Shown: one piece after another, positions 11,181 through 22,991 of the stretch
Layout: every line of letters begins with the position of its first letter
Numbering within the stretch: the stretch's first letter is position 1
Origin: Cunninghamia lanceolata
Taxonomy: Eukaryota; Streptophyta; Pinopsida; Cupressales; Cupressaceae
NCBI GenBank assembly: GCA_027924645.1
Contig: BSBN01001017.1
Span: 6,846,501 to 6,910,500, forward strand
Length of the DNA: 64,000 nucleotides
Direction: 5' to 3'
Position numbers and translations under genes: made by a program
Notes under the pieces: generated by a model
What the model was told of the DNA's origin: nothing
What the model saw: only the letters and a program-made list of their open reading frames with translations
Databases searched by the model: none

Positions 11181-11980
11181 ATGGCAACCACATCTAGAAG
11201 GTTAGAAGTTGAGAAATTCAATGGCACTAATTTTGAGTTGTGGAAACTCAAGATGGAGGACCTACTTGTTGATCGTGATCTATGGGAAACCGTATTTGGT
11301 GTGAAACCTACAACAATGTCACAAGCTAATTGGGACCTCAAAGATTAGAAGGCTAAGGGTCTCATAAGACTCTATTTAGCTGACTTTGTCCTATTGAATG
11401 TCCATGAGGAGAAGAGCATGAAAGATCTTTGGAAGAAATTGGGTGATATTTATTAGGCCACGTCTTTGGTAAACAAACTTTTACTAAAAAAGAAGTTGTT
11501 CGATCTGAAGATGGAAGACAGAGGATCTGTTGTGGACCACATGAATGCTTTCAACATGGTCATTGCACATTTGACATCTGTGGGTGTGAAAATGGAGGAG
11601 GATCGTTGTATGACCCTGCATTATTTTTTGCCAGATTCATGGGATCATCTTGTCATGGCTATCGGAAGCACCACTACCACCTTCAAGATGGAAGATGTGG
11701 TATCCTTGCTGTTATCTAAAGAAATGCAGAGGAAGACATCTAAATCAACCAAAGAGGCTCTTGCAGTTCATGGAAGACCCAAGGAGAAAGGGAAGAAGAA
11801 GGACAAGAAAGCTGAAAAGGGTAGATCCAAATCTCTTGGAAAGACCAAGGCTCTCTGTTGGAACTATGGCAAGTTTGGGCATTTCTGAAAGGAATGTAAA
11901 GAAGAGAAGAAAAAGAAATCAGCCCCAGATTCAGATTCTAACAAGTCATAAGATGATGGTGATGCCTTCATCATAACCCT
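11181..11980 (+). pseudogene. Element A gag
   Basis: It starts at ATG 11181 (MATTSRRLEVEKFNGTNFEL), the standard copia Gag opening with FxGTNFxLWK. A stop (TAG) sits at about 11347 where Gln is likely, and another at about 11455. The block 11466-11888 carries the Gag core (FDLKMEDRGSVVDHMNAFN) and a Lys-rich stretch. The zinc knuckle is at 11856-11897 and is damaged twice: CWNYGKFGHF*KEC has Tyr for the second Cys and a TGA where Arg is expected. Gag forms the virus-like particle and binds the element RNA. It continues in the same frame toward protease. Confidence 0.9.
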
Positions 11981-11989
11981 AGCCACCCA

Positions 11990-13510
11990 TGCATCTGATG
12001 ATGTGTGGTTGATTAATTCTGATGCATCATTCCACATGACCTTGCATTGAAGCTAGTTTAGGAAATATGAAGAGTTCGATGGTGGAAGAGTGTACTTGGG
12101 TGACGACTCTCATCTAAAGATTGTTGGTCATGGAAAAGTCTTAATTCAATTCCTTGATGGATTAGTGAAGAGGATCACTAGAGTTATGCACATTCTAGAC
12201 CTTGCACGGAACCTGCTTTTTGTAAGGATGTTGAATGATGCAAGTGTGCAGGTTGTCTTTTCGAAGGATGGATGCAAGATGACTAGAGGATCTATGGTGC
12301 TTGCGAAGGGTACTCAGAGAGGTACTCTATTTCAGCTAGAGGCATGCAATACATAGTGCAATAGTTCTTCTGACTCAAAAAAACAAGCTACAGTCACTTC
12401 ATCCCCACCATCTGAGTGAGCAGTGAAGAAATTTGTTATAACTAATTCTGATGGTAGTGCACATGCTATGGAAGCTAAGCTTCCTACTGAAAAGAATATG
12501 TTATGGCACTTGAGATATGGCCACATTGGTGAGAAGGGTCTATGTACCCTAAAAATAAAAAGCTCATTGAGGGGTTAAATGATTGTAATCTCGAGTTTGA
12601 CTTTTCTGAACATTACATTTATGGAAAGCAAAACCGTGTTCAGTTTTACTCTAGTTCTCACAAGTCTTCTAGTGTATTGGATCTTATTCATTTTGATGTG
12701 TTTGGTCCTGTTAATGTTCCTTCAATTTCAAAATCTGTATATTTTGTTTCTTTCATAGATGATTACAGTAGGACATGGGTTTATTTTATCAGAAGCAAGA
12801 CTGAAGTCTTTAGTCAGTTTAAGGAGTTTAAAGACTTTGCTGAAAATCAGCCTAGTAAAAAGATTAAGTGTTTGAGAATTGATAATAGTGGCGAGTTTTG
12901 TTTGGCAGATTTTGTTAAGTTCTTCAAAGAGCAAGGGATTGAAAGGCATAAGACAACTCCATACACCCTGTAACAAAATGGAGTTGCAGAGAGGATGAAC
13001 AGACATTGATGGAGAAGGCTAGGAGTATGCTTAGTGGAGCAAGCTTCAAACAAAATTTTTGGGCTGAAGCTTTTGCCACTGCTTGCTATCTGGTAAACAA
13101 ATCTCCTACATCAGCTCTTGTTGGTAAAACACTTATGGAGATGTGGTCTGGTAAGAAGCCTTTAGTTAGGCATCTTCGTGTTTTTGCTTATGAGGCATAT
13201 GCACATGTGCCTAGGGAAAAATGGTCTAAATTGGAGAACAAGGCTATTAAATGTATTTTCATTGGCTATGGTGTCAGTGTGAAAGGATACAAGCTTTGGG
13301 ATCCTATGGCTAAAAAAGTGTTGTATAGTAGAAGTGTTATCTTCATAGAGCTAACACCTTCCGTTGTTCTACAGCCAAAATAGATAGAAAAGAAAGATGT
13401 GGTTCAGTTTCCTTCTACCCCTAAGAAGACTGAACTGACAGACCCTGTGAGACATGATGATGAGGAGAGCTCTAGTAGCTATGAAAGCTTAGAAGAAGAA
13501 GCATAACCTC
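11990..13510 (+). pseudogene. Element A protease and integrase region of pol
   Basis: The protease site is at about 12000-12042 as VWLINSDASFHMT, where copia has a D-S-G-A-S core; here it reads N-S-D-A-S, so it is mutated. The pre-integrase motif MLWHLRYGHIGEKG is at 12499-12540, after which the frame shifts. The integrase core follows: LIHFDVFGPV (first Asp, about 12680-12710), SFIDDYSRTWVYF, RIDNSGEF (second Asp, about 12877) and NGVAERMNR with the Glu. The C-terminal part at 13006-13383 carries KCIFIGYGVSVKGYKLWDP. A frame change at about 13000 and TAG stops interrupt it. Integrase before RT is what defines Ty1/copia. Confidence 0.92.
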
Positions 13511-13529
13511 AACCTCAGCCTTTGAGGAG

Positions 13530-15190
13530 GTCTACACGAACAAGAAAGCAACCTGATAGGTTTGGTTATTCATTACTTGATTCTAGTTGTGCTTTTGCTT
13601 TACTTACTAACATTGATGAGCCTAGAACTATGAAAGAGGCTATGGGCATGAAAGATGCAGGTTCCTAGAAGGAGGTCATGGAAGATGAGATGGCTTCTTT
13701 GGAAAAGAATAAAACATTGGACTTAGTACCTTTTCCTGATGGATGGAAACCTGTTGGTTGCAAATGGGTGTTCAAGAAGAAATTTGGTGTGGATGGCAGT
13801 GTTGAAAAGTACAAGGCTAGATTGGTTGTAAAGGGGTACTCACAAGTGGAGGGAATTGATTATGGTGAAATTTTCTCTCCTGTTACAAAGCTAACATCCA
13901 TTCAATTTCTATTATCTCTTGTAGCTTCTTATGACTTAGAGGTAGAATAGATGGATGTGAAAACAACTTTCCTTCATGGTGATTTGGAGGAAGAAATCTA
14001 CATGTCATAGCCAGAGCATTACATAGAGAAAGGTAAAGAAAATTTGGTTTGCATGTTAAATAAGTCTTTTTATGATTTGAAGCAGTCTCCTAGGATGTGG
14101 TACTTGAAGTTTGATGCCTTTGTGTTGTCAATTGGCTATGTGCGATCGAAATCTGATCATTGTGTGTATTACAAGTTTGATAATGATTGCATTCTCATTA
14201 TTGCATTGTATGTTGATGATACACTGTTGATTGAGAATGGTAAGAATATGATTTCTTATGTGAAGTCTCAGTTGTTAGCACAATTTGAGATGAAAAATCT
14301 TGGGGCAGCTAGGTACATTCTCAAAATGGAAATCAGAAGAGACAGAACAAATAGAAAACAATGGTTAATTCAGAGTAAGTATGTGAAAACCGTGTTGGAT
14401 AGGTTCAACATGGCAGATTGTAGACCATTATGTGTTCTCGTTGCATTGGGGACAAAGTTATCTGTTAATGATTGTTCAAAATCTCCTAGTGAGGTGGAGG
14501 ACATGAGAAGAGTACCTTATGCTACTGTTGTTGGCAGTTTTATGTATGCCATGGTCTGCACAAGACCAGACATTGCCCAAGCAGTGGGAGTCCTTAATCA
14601 ATTTATGGCTCATCTGGGATGGGTACATTGGGATGCAGTTAAGTGAGTGTTTCAATATTTGAGGGGTACTTTTAAGTATTCCATATGCTATCATAGTAAT
14701 GCTACAGGACCTCTACATTTGGTTTGTATTTGTGGATTCTGATTGGACAGGTGATATTGATAGCATGAGATCCACCAGTGCCTATGTGTTCACTATGTTT
14801 GGTGGTGCAATTAGTTGGATTAGTAAGCAACAACCTATGGTTGCTTTGTCCACTACTAAAGCTGAGTATATGGCTGCAACTCATGCTTGCAAGGAAGCCA
14901 TTTGGCTTAAGAGATTGTGTTTAGATATTGGTGTTGATGCATGTCAGATTACGATCAGTTGTGATAGTCAGTGTACAATTTGCCTTGCCAAGAATCCAAA
15001 TTTCCATGCCAGCACAAAGCATATTGATGTATAGTTTCACTTCGTGTAAGACATGGTAGAGGATGGGAAGGTAAATTTGGAGAAGGTGGATACTTTGAAG
15101 AATGTTGCAGATGCATTGACGAAACTAGTGGGCATAGAGAAGTTCACATGGTGTTCAGAGTCTATGGGCCTCTTAGCCTATAGCAGTTAA
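13530..15190 (+). pseudogene. Element A reverse transcriptase and RNase H region of pol
   Basis: RT starts around the family motif [20 protein letters not shown] (about 13744). It continues through [17 protein letters not shown] and [14 protein letters not shown], where TAG replaces Gln, and on to the catalytic ALYVDDTLLI at 14206-14235. RNase H follows at 14720-15034 with DSDWTGD, AISWISKQQPMVALSTTKAE and ATHACKEAIWLKRL. A final part reads to a TAA at 15188-15190, 37 bp before the purine tract. Several stops are TAG in place of CAG (13667, 13948, 14008, 15032). Confidence 0.93.
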
Positions 15191-15227
15191 ATCTTGTCAA
15201 TTCTATTGGCTCTTACAAGGTGTTCAA

Positions 15228-15239
15228 CAAGTGGGAGAA
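15228..15239 (+). other. Element A polypurine tract
   Basis: CAAGTGGGAGAA directly precedes the TG of the 3' LTR. Confidence 0.85.
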
Positions 15240-17316
15240 TGTTGGGAATTAAGGTGTCTCAAACTTGGTAATTCCTTGTATTTTTACATTGTATTTATTT
15301 ATTATTTGCCTACTGTATTAATTGGATGTAAATCTTATGTTGTCATATTATGGGAGTTGGCATAGTGATGTGTCATCCTACATGGCATATGACCACATGT
15401 ATTTTTGTCCTCACATGAGGAGATAGGCGTCCCACTTAGTGGTAGGAATATTTTACCATATGTCGGCATCTTGGATGTTGTGTAAGGGAATATTGACCGA
15501 AAAGGTCATGACAGATTCCTATGACAAAGTTATGACATGTAAGAGTTAGAAATAAGAGATTCTATGACAGGTGAAGACGTGTCGAAGAGCATCTTTGAAA
15601 AATGCATCTTTGGGCACCCCAAGGTGGACTATGACATGTTGTAAGAGAATATGCTATTTATAGCATATGTATGATAGATTCTCTTACAGTTGTTGTATAC
15701 AGCTAAAAATGACATGACTCTACCTAAATAAATATTTTAAATATTTATTTCATCTTGATATTCCTCTATCAATAAATAAATAAATCAATTTATTTATCTG
15801 ATTCATTTTCTTCCATTAATTGAATAAATTACATTTATTTAATTAATTTCATCTATATCAACTTTATTCATCTAAATAATTAAATAATTTTAATTATTTA
15901 ATTAAATCATTCATTCTTCCAAATTTAAATAAAATGCAAATTCATTTAAATTCAATCTTAATCTCCAAAAAATAAAATATAATTAAATATTTTCCAAATC
16001 ATGTGCAAGTAATTAAATAAATTTATTTATTTAATTATGCTTTCTTGTCTTCTAAAAAAATCTTTAAAATCTTCTAAAAATAAATTCTTCTTGTCATGCA
16101 AAAGCAAAAGCTGAGTTAACTGATTTAAAGCTATCAACAAAACTCTTAAATTAGAAAAATATATTCTAATTTAAGAAATAAAAACTTGTCCTCATCAAGA
16201 AAGCAGTTAACTCAACAAAACATCTTTTTGAATGACACATGCCCTTCTTCTATTCGCGCACGTTCTCTCAAACATCCTCTACCATTAATCTTCTTATTTC
16301 TTCTACACCATTGATCTTCTCTCACAAGTCTATAAATACCCTTCTATTCTTCCATTCTCATAATATCAAGCTTTCAAGTAAATTTATGCTGCAGAATCCA
16401 TAGCGTGCCATTGGCACCCCTACTATCACGTCCTTCATTATCCATTTCACATTGTGTTTGAAGCTCACCTTCTACACAATAAGTATCCAATCCATTTCTC
16501 CTTTGCCATCTTGAGGAATTGAAGCAAGGAAGCAAGCTTCCTGAGCGCTACATTCATCACTAAAGATCAAACGGGAATAGGCGAATAATGGAAATCGCAA
16601 CGTAAGAAAGGTTGTAAGTATAACTTCCTTATTTTAATCTTCTTGACTTGCACATTCCATTGATGTTTTTGGGTTTTTGTAATTCATTTTATTATCCGAT
16701 TTTACCCGTTACAGTTGTTAATTATGACAACTATGACATATTCTATGACAGTTGTAAGAGTCGTAGAAGCATCTATCATTACCCATTTTTGGAATAGGCG
16801 ACCTCTTTGGAATGGGGCAACCTGACAAGTGTCAGGAACATTCTACAAGGTTGGGCAAGTGTCCATAGGCGTGGGTTTTGGGCTATGAGGCCATGTTGGA
16901 TGCCCATTCCAAGATAGAACTAATTTTGCCTTGTATATTATATATAAATAGGTGCTTTGAGGAGGTGATGTACTACAAGTTTTATAGGTACTATTATCTT
17001 GCCGAATCATCTCCAGATACGAGTGTCAAAGATTCCTGCAAGACCATTGGCTCTGTGTTGTATTGTAACCTTCATTGTTTATGTAATATATTTGAGCTGT
17101 GTTTTGGGTGTGGGGTTTTTCACCCGTAAGGGTTTTCCCCACGTATATCTTGTATCTCTCTTCTTCTGTTATACTTTATTGTTTATGTGTTTGCTACAAT
17201 ATTTTTGTTAGCGGGTTTAACATTGCTATAATAGTAAGGATAAAATTAAATTTGCACTCTCCTCTCCTCATTAGATTAGTGTAGGAAGCGTTTTCCGTAC
17301 ACCTAGCTTCCTTTCA
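15240..17316 (+). repeat. Element A 3' LTR, interrupted by a solo LTR
   Basis: It matches the 5' LTR from TGTTGGGAATTAAG to CTAGCTTCCTTTCA, with an insertion at 15694-16713. The flanking duplication ATATT follows at 17317-17321. ORFs at 16878-17284 lie in the LTR and are not called. Confidence 0.95.
15694..16713 (+). mobile_element. Solo LTR (1,020 bp) nested in the element A 3' LTR
   Basis: It starts TGTATACAGC and ends CCCGTTACA, and is flanked by the perfect duplication GTTGT (15689-15693 and 16714-16718). It breaks the element A LTR exactly. The left half is built of AT-rich AAATAAATAATTAA runs. The right half has a TATA box (TCTATAAATACCC, about 16330) followed by a leader-like region, so plus-strand orientation is likely. 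The plan resembles the LTRs of elements B and D (TGTmGACA start, AATTAAAT runs, TATA about 350 bp from the end), so a Ty3/Tat relative is likely. Confidence 0.9.
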
Positions 17317-17321
17317 ATATT

Positions 17322-17575
17322 TTCCAATTGGCTAATAGTTGAAATTGGGGATTCAAAATTTGGCTAATAGTACAAGCTATAAGGTGACCTAAATCACCAC
17401 ATTTTTACAAAATTTTATTTGTCCTAGTTAAATCGCCAGAACATTTATTTTATTAAACTTTTAAACTCAAAAATTCACTATCCAATACCTAATTAGATTA
17501 GATTTGCCTAAATTTTACAAGTGTTAGTAGAAAATAAAATTAATTCACCAATAATATTATATAATTATTGGTTAC
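17322..17575. other. AT-rich non-coding DNA
   Basis: It holds repeats of TTGGCTAATAGT and no coding or RNA signal. It joins the DNA left of element A once A is removed. Confidence 0.6.
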
Positions 17576-17579
17576 TTTA

Positions 17580-17960
17580 TGGCCATATCACCAATTTTTA
17601 ATAACCATCATTAATTTTATTTATAATCTAATAGTTGCAGTTGTATTCCATGGGTTAAAATGTACCCACAGAGCTCCAATGCCCATCGATCCCAAAATTA
17701 TATTTGGGCAATTGATCTCAATTTATAATCTAATGGTTGGAGTTAAATTATGTGGGCCAAAATGTACTCATGGAGCTCCAATGCCCATGGGGCCCGAAAT
17801 TGCATTTGGATCGTCGATCTCCATTGAGATCAACGACCCAAATGTAATTTCGGGCCCCATGGGCATTGGAGCTCCTAAGTACAATTCAGTCTGTGGAATA
17901 GAACCCAAACCATTAGATTATAAATAAAATCAATGGTGGTGAAAAATAATTTAGGGCCAA
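17580..17960. repeat. Fold-back (MITE-like) repeat with a duplicated arm
   Basis: The arm at about 17720-17822 (GAGCTCCAATGCCCATGGGG, CCCGAAATT, GATCTC) is repeated inverted at 17823-17935 with few mismatches, giving a hairpin of about 110 bp per side with almost no loop. A second, more diverged direct copy of the left arm lies at 17600-17719 and also contains TTTTATTTATAATCTAAT. No transposase is present. Outer ends near GGCC...GGCC are approximate. Confidence 0.85.
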
Positions 17961-18309
17961 TTTGAAATATTCAATGATTGATTTAAAATATTAAGGAATT
18001 AAGGAATTATAGACATGAGCACTACACCTTAAATTAGTCAATCAATGCCACCTTCAGGCATTTACTTTGCCATAGGAATTTAATTTATTTTTTAGGAAGG
18101 ATTTGCCATGGTAATTAATGCATTTTCCTATATCTTGTCAAGATTCGCCAAGATTTTCTACAAATTTCTAGTGATTTGAAAAAATTTGCCAATAAAATTA
18201 ATATTTTTTTCAAAAAAAACAAAAGATTCACCAATAGAAATTAATATTTTTTCTAAAAAAATGGAAGATTCACCAGGGTTTTATATCTTTTTTCAAGAGG
18301 GGTTTTTCA

Positions 18310-18570
18310 AATTTATTAGTGTTACACATCATTAATCATTACACATCATTAACCATTACTCATCATTAACCATTACACATCATTTACCATTGCACTTTCA
18401 TTACCCATTACATAATATATGTTTATTAATCTAAGCATATATTTGCCATTTCATTACCCATTTCATAATATATGTTTATTAATTTGAGCGTATATTTTCC
18501 ATTTCATTAGCCATTGCATAATATATGTTTATTAATCTAAGCATATATTTCCATTCTATTACTTTGCATA
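18310..18570. repeat. Short tandem repeats (CATTA and about 64-bp units)
   Basis: At 18316-18400 the unit CATCATTAACCATTACA recurs about four times. At 18400-18560 a unit of about 64 bp (CCATTACATAATATATG, TTTATTAATCTAAGCATATA) recurs three times. No coding signal. Confidence 0.8.
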
Positions 18571-18589
18571 AACCTAAACATCTATCCAT

Positions 18590-18960
18590 CCATATCACAT
18601 GCATATAACCCACATCATAATCCGCATCATAATCCATATCATAATCCACATCATAATCCATAAAACTATAAAAATCCATGTGCATACCATATATCAGCAT
18701 CAAAACATACATATATCCATCCATAATCATACAGAAACATACATCAATGAATAAATCCATAAACCCATACATATACATCAATATACAAATCCAAAATCCA
18801 TCCATCAATGCATAAACGACATCTTAATCATCAACATAATCATCATCACACCATCCATAATCATCCATAATCATAAAACCATAACCATAAATGCATCAAC
18901 ATCATATATTGCCACCAAAATATACATGTATCACTCAAGAAATAAATGTCATGATACAAA
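18590..18960. repeat. CATAATCC tandem repeats and AT-rich spacer
   Basis: Units of ATCATAATCCACATC (15 bp) recur at 18613-18660, followed by diffuse CATA/CATC repeats. By position this is the downstream region of the minus-strand PMD gene of D. It resembles the TGATGTATGATGAC repeats after the PMD gene of B (25680-26100) read on the other strand. Confidence 0.6.
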
Positions 18961-19017
18961 AATGCCTTGAAGGTTGAAGTATATTAAAAATACAAAGCCC
19001 AAAGGCATATAAACATA

Positions 19018-19945
19018 TCAAGAACCATGGGATGACGATCCCTTAGCAGAGTTAGTAGGAGAACCAGAGGAGATCTATGTGGTCTAGGTGGTGGTGGCCC
19101 CATAGGTTGTTGCTGCTAAGAAGGTGGCTGCTGTGAGGGAAATGGCTACTGTACAGACTACTAAGACCATCTAGATCTCTACACGCCTGATATCTAAGAT
19201 TTGCTTGATTGGCTATAGCTTGGTACCCTCTGCCCCTCAGCTACTATAGTACAATATGCCCCATAGTAATACTCTGCCCTAGCCAATTGATTTGATAGTT
19301 GTTGCTGCAACTATTGTATCTGCTGCTAAGAGGCTGAGTAATCTCCCCACATCTGGGCCATGTCAGTTCCGGGGATGACACCATGCATGTGTGTAGCCTC
19401 TTGCTACAGTTGGGCCACCTGGGCCTCAGCCTGTTGTGTCCTGCTCTTAGTTCTCTGCAACCTAACTTTAGCCCCTTGCCTCAGCACAATCTCTGCATCC
19501 CTCTCACCTATAACCTACACCAGCTATGCCTGCATCAATCCCTAGAGGTTCCCTATCTAGGCTTGCAAGATCTAGATATGAGGATCCCCATCACCACCAC
19601 AAAGTCCATCCAAAAGGGCTTGAATGCCCTATAGGGTCTGCAGCTACCCCCTGGGCATGTAATGTCACTGTATCCTCCTCCTCATCCCCTCGGGGCTGAG
19701 TACACTATCAGCTAGCACAAATAGTGGGATCAAGTCCTATCCCTGATGGCTCCATACCTAATGTATTGACACCTAAAGTTCTCATCTGTAGTGGTGATTA
19801 TAAGTGTACCTACATTAGTGCTTGAGTAGCTGGCACCTATCCCTACCCCATCTGACCTGCTGGTACCTATGCCAGTACCTGCTACTGAGGTACCTATCCA
19901 TATCTTACAGGTACCTGTGCAACTGGTTTCTACCCTACCTAAGGA
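19018..19945 (-). pseudogene. D: C-terminal part of a plant-mobile-domain gene, split by element C
   Basis: On the minus strand, one frame with many TAG stops carries a Gln-rich heptad-like stretch (RTKSRTQQAEAQVAQL, about 19390-19450). It is followed by RAEYYYGAYCTIVAEGQRV and PSYSQSSKS (about 19200-19280), then a Gln/Pro/Ser-rich tail ending at a TGA at 19018. The block matches REAEYYRGLYVGVVPAAQQ and PSYRERRRS in the PMD gene of element B (25424-25500), which identifies it. The N-terminal part lies at 54347-55700 on the other side of element C. The plus-strand ORFs at 19360-19634 are shadows. Confidence 0.75.
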
Positions 19946-21561
19946 TGTGAGTCCTATTATTTCACTCCCTTGTTTTTTGCTCATTACATATTACTATTGG
20001 AGACATTTTAGACATTGGGGATTGTTAATCCCGATACACATAACTTTTAGACTATATTTCTTTATTATGGTTAGTTATGCTTAGTATTTTGTGATGAGAC
20101 TAGATCCTGATTTTTATTTATTGATGATGATTAGACATGTGATATGCATTTTGATTCTATTAGAGATACTAGTTGTGAGATTATGTTATGGATTTACTAT
20201 GCAATTTTTATCTTGTGATGGATTATAGAAATGCAAATTATGAATCTAATTATGATGTGATTTTTATGATGTTTTAAATGATTATGCGATGGTGGGAGTG
20301 CATGCTTTTCCTTTCTTTGGCTATGATATACATGTTGGATTAATCTTTTGTTTAAGTGTGCAGGTGATTTTCCCAAGCCACGAAAAATCAAATATCATCC
20401 CACACATTTTGTGAAATCCCATGTTGAACTGATCTAGTTCCAAGAGGAACCAAGATCAACTATGTAAATGTTTGATGAATTTTCGTAATGTTTGTGTATG
20501 TTGTCTTTTGGGCTAGGTCTACCTATTTTTAGTTGATTGTACATTGGTGTTGTAAATGTGTAATGGTTATTTGATTTAATTTTTGGGTTTTAAATTTTGT
20601 GACCCCTTTTCATGTGATTTTCTATACCCTAAGGTGCTCAAATTGGGTTAAAAGTGACCCTGAGTTATACCCCTAGGGCCTAGGGCCCATTTGAGCTTGT
20701 CTAACCCTAGGATAACTCCCATATGGTCACTTAAACTTCACCTTGAAGTGAAGTGACGAAAAAGGAAGTTTGGGGAGGAGTGGAAGGTTGGGTCAAACCT
20801 TCAACCTTATCCACACCTCATTCCAAGGCATTGGGGTACCTTGCATTAAAGGATTGGGGAGTCTTCAAGACCCCTAATTGTGGAGGACCCAACTCCAAGG
20901 CTCTCTCACATTGGTGAGCGTACCTTGGGATTTTGTGGGCTTTCATGGGAGGATAGGATTGGGACAATTTTCGTACCCTCATCCTTTTTGGGCTCCACCT
21001 TGCTCTCACACATGTGTGAGAGCACGAGCAGAGGGGGCAAGACTTGGTGGAATGGGAGGGTGACATGTGTCACCCCCACATTCCATGAATCTTGCAAGTG
21101 GATGTGAGGAGGAAGGAGATGGTGACATGTGTCATCTTCTAATTCCTCAAGGCTCATGAAGAGAGCCTATGTTAATCCCTCTTGAAGAGAGGGAGAGGGT
21201 TATTGATTTCATTACAATTTCTATTTTATTTGAATTTTGGGGAGAGAGTTAGAGGATTTTTTTGGAGGCACATTTGGAGAAGCACTTGGAGTTGGAGTTG
21301 GAAGGGCTTTACTTCAACTACCTACCATTGTTGAGCTATTAAGGTAGGATTCAAGGCTTGATGCCTTTCCTTATGTATTTACTTTTCTTGTGTGTTTGCT
21401 TGTGAGTGTTTTGTTCTTGATGTTGTGGGGTTTTGAGGGTGATTGTAAGAGCCTCTCCATTTGGAGAAGATGCTCAACATGTGTGGGGTGGGGGAGGAGT
21501 GAACCTCCTCAAGATCACCCTCCTAGTGTTGGTATTTTGGCCTTGAGGGCAAGATTGTGAG
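19946..21561 (+). repeat. Element C 5' LTR, left piece
   Basis: It begins TGTGAGTCCTATTATTTCAC and matches 49875-51483 closely. It stops at the element B insertion; GTGAG (21557-21561) is the left duplication. ORFs on either strand at 20818-21157 recur only because the LTR recurs (50828-51052) and are not called. Confidence 0.95.
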
Positions 21562-22631
21562 TGTGTATGAGGAAAATTGACTAAATCAAAACTAATAAAT
21601 CAAAAGCCCATAACATAAAGAAAACTAATCTAAATAAAAGCCATTATCAATAAATCAATGAAATATGAAAGCTTTTACCTAGATTTGTATTATTCCCTTT
21701 GATGAATGTGGATTGCTCAATAGTGCTATGAAACCATGTTTGCAACAAGCAAGTAAAGTGCTCAAAGATCAATGTCAAAAGATTGTGAAGTTGCTCAATT
21801 GATGTGATGTATGCTCAAAGCGCTGTAAAGGATGCCTGAGAATAAGTGATCGAAGAGGATTTGTGAAGGAGATGAGGGGGGTTTATATAGGTTTCAAATG
21901 AAGATTGATCAATGGTCCAGATAATTCAAAAGAATCAACGGAGGAGATAAAACAAATAACCATGATGAATGTGCACACAACATGTGTCAATCCGTAAGGA
22001 TATTTTTATTAAGATATGATGAAAACAAGATTGATTGAATAGATAACTCAACTTGTAATTTTGATTTTTTAGAGTTCTAAAAATAAGACTGATTGTGCAC
22101 ATGAGTTAACAAGATATTTTAAGAGGAATTGGAAGATAACTGAAATTAAATAAATAAATTTATTTATTTAATTGTGCATGATTGAGGAACAGAAGATTAT
22201 AAATAAAATATTTGATTTTATTTATTTTTAGAGGTTTGAAACAATTTAAATAAATTTGCATGATATATTTAAATTTAGAAAAATAATTAATTTAATTAAT
22301 GTAGAATTATTTAATTATAGATAAGATAGAATTAGATGAGTTAATTAAATAATTGGATTTATTTAATTAATGTGGATTTGAATTTTGAAACAGGATGATG
22401 ATTTAATTAAATAATAAACATTATTTAATTTTGGAAGAATAAGGTTGAATTTAATTAAATTAATTAAATAAAGAGAATTTATTCAATTAATGTTGAATTT
22501 TGGACTTTTGGAAGAAATAGATGAAATTAATTAAATAATTAGATTATTTAATTAATGCTGAATGCAGGTGATTCGACAGATTTGATGAAATGCAAGTGGT
22601 GCGATGACATGGTCCTTTTAGGGTGTCTAGA
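21562..22631 (-). repeat. Element B 3' LTR (1,070 bp)
   Basis: In window orientation it runs TGTGTATGAGGAAAATTG to GGGTGTCTAGA; the 5' copy ends TCTACA, so the terminal dinucleotide is mutated here. It has AT-rich AATTAAATAA runs and a minus-strand TATA box (CCTATATAAACCC, about 21890). The first 170 bp differ from the 5' LTR at about nine positions. Confidence 0.95.
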
Positions 22632-22646
22632 TTTTGCCCCTCTTTG
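22632..22646 (-). other. Element B polypurine tract
   Basis: The minus strand reads CAAAGAGGGGCAAAA next to the 3' LTR. Element D has the matching CTTGGGGCAAA before its 3' LTR at 56419. Confidence 0.8.
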
Positions 22647-22867
22647 ATGCAATGCAGTTTATGACATTGCATCAAAGAAAATGATTGTTGCAGACATGAT
22701 ACAATTTTTGATGCCCTAGTGTAGGTAGTTGCCCCAACGTATGCCCCCTCGAGCGGGAAGACAGGGAAGCGACAGGAGAATTGGGTTGGCGCTTGACTAG
22801 ACGATTGTGTTGGAAATAGGTAGCAGAGAGAAAAATGGGGTGGGAAGAAAACATGAGGGAGGGATAC

Positions 22868-22875
22868 TATAAATA
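22868..22875 (+). promoter_or_regulatory. TATA box of the antisense PMD gene in element B
   Basis: TATAAATA lies 117 bp before the first ATG of the PMD gene, on the strand opposite to gag-pol and inside the element, just past its 3' LTR. It suggests that the antisense gene has its own promoter. Confidence 0.6.
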
Positions 22876-22991
22876 GGTCCCATGGGGACCACAATCCTCA
22901 TTTGCACACTAAGAGCTTGCTAAATTTAGAGTGTAGAGCCTCCAAACCTAGGGTGTGAGAGTTGAGTGGAAGGAGCTAGAAGTGAGGAGAG

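Larger units (their letters stand above)
10008..17316 (+). mobile_element. Element A: complete Ty1/copia retrotransposon
   Basis: LTRs at 10008-11062 and 15240-17316, an initiator-Met primer site, gag, protease, integrase, RT and RNase H in copia order, a purine tract and a perfect 5-bp duplication ATATT (10003-10007 and 17317-17321). Without the nested solo LTR and one copy of its duplication the 3' LTR is 1,052 bp, against 1,055 bp for the 5' LTR. The coding region has many stops and at least two frame changes, so it is not autonomous now. Confidence 0.96.

Noticed and set aside
18479..18808. 109-codon minus-strand ORF rich in Met, Asp and Tyr (DYDVDYDMDYDADYD)
   Set aside because: It is a translation of CATAATCC/CATA tandem repeats, not a gene.
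20818..21157. Overlapping ORFs on both strands
   Set aside because: They fall in the C LTR and reappear in the other LTR (50828-51052); no domain.
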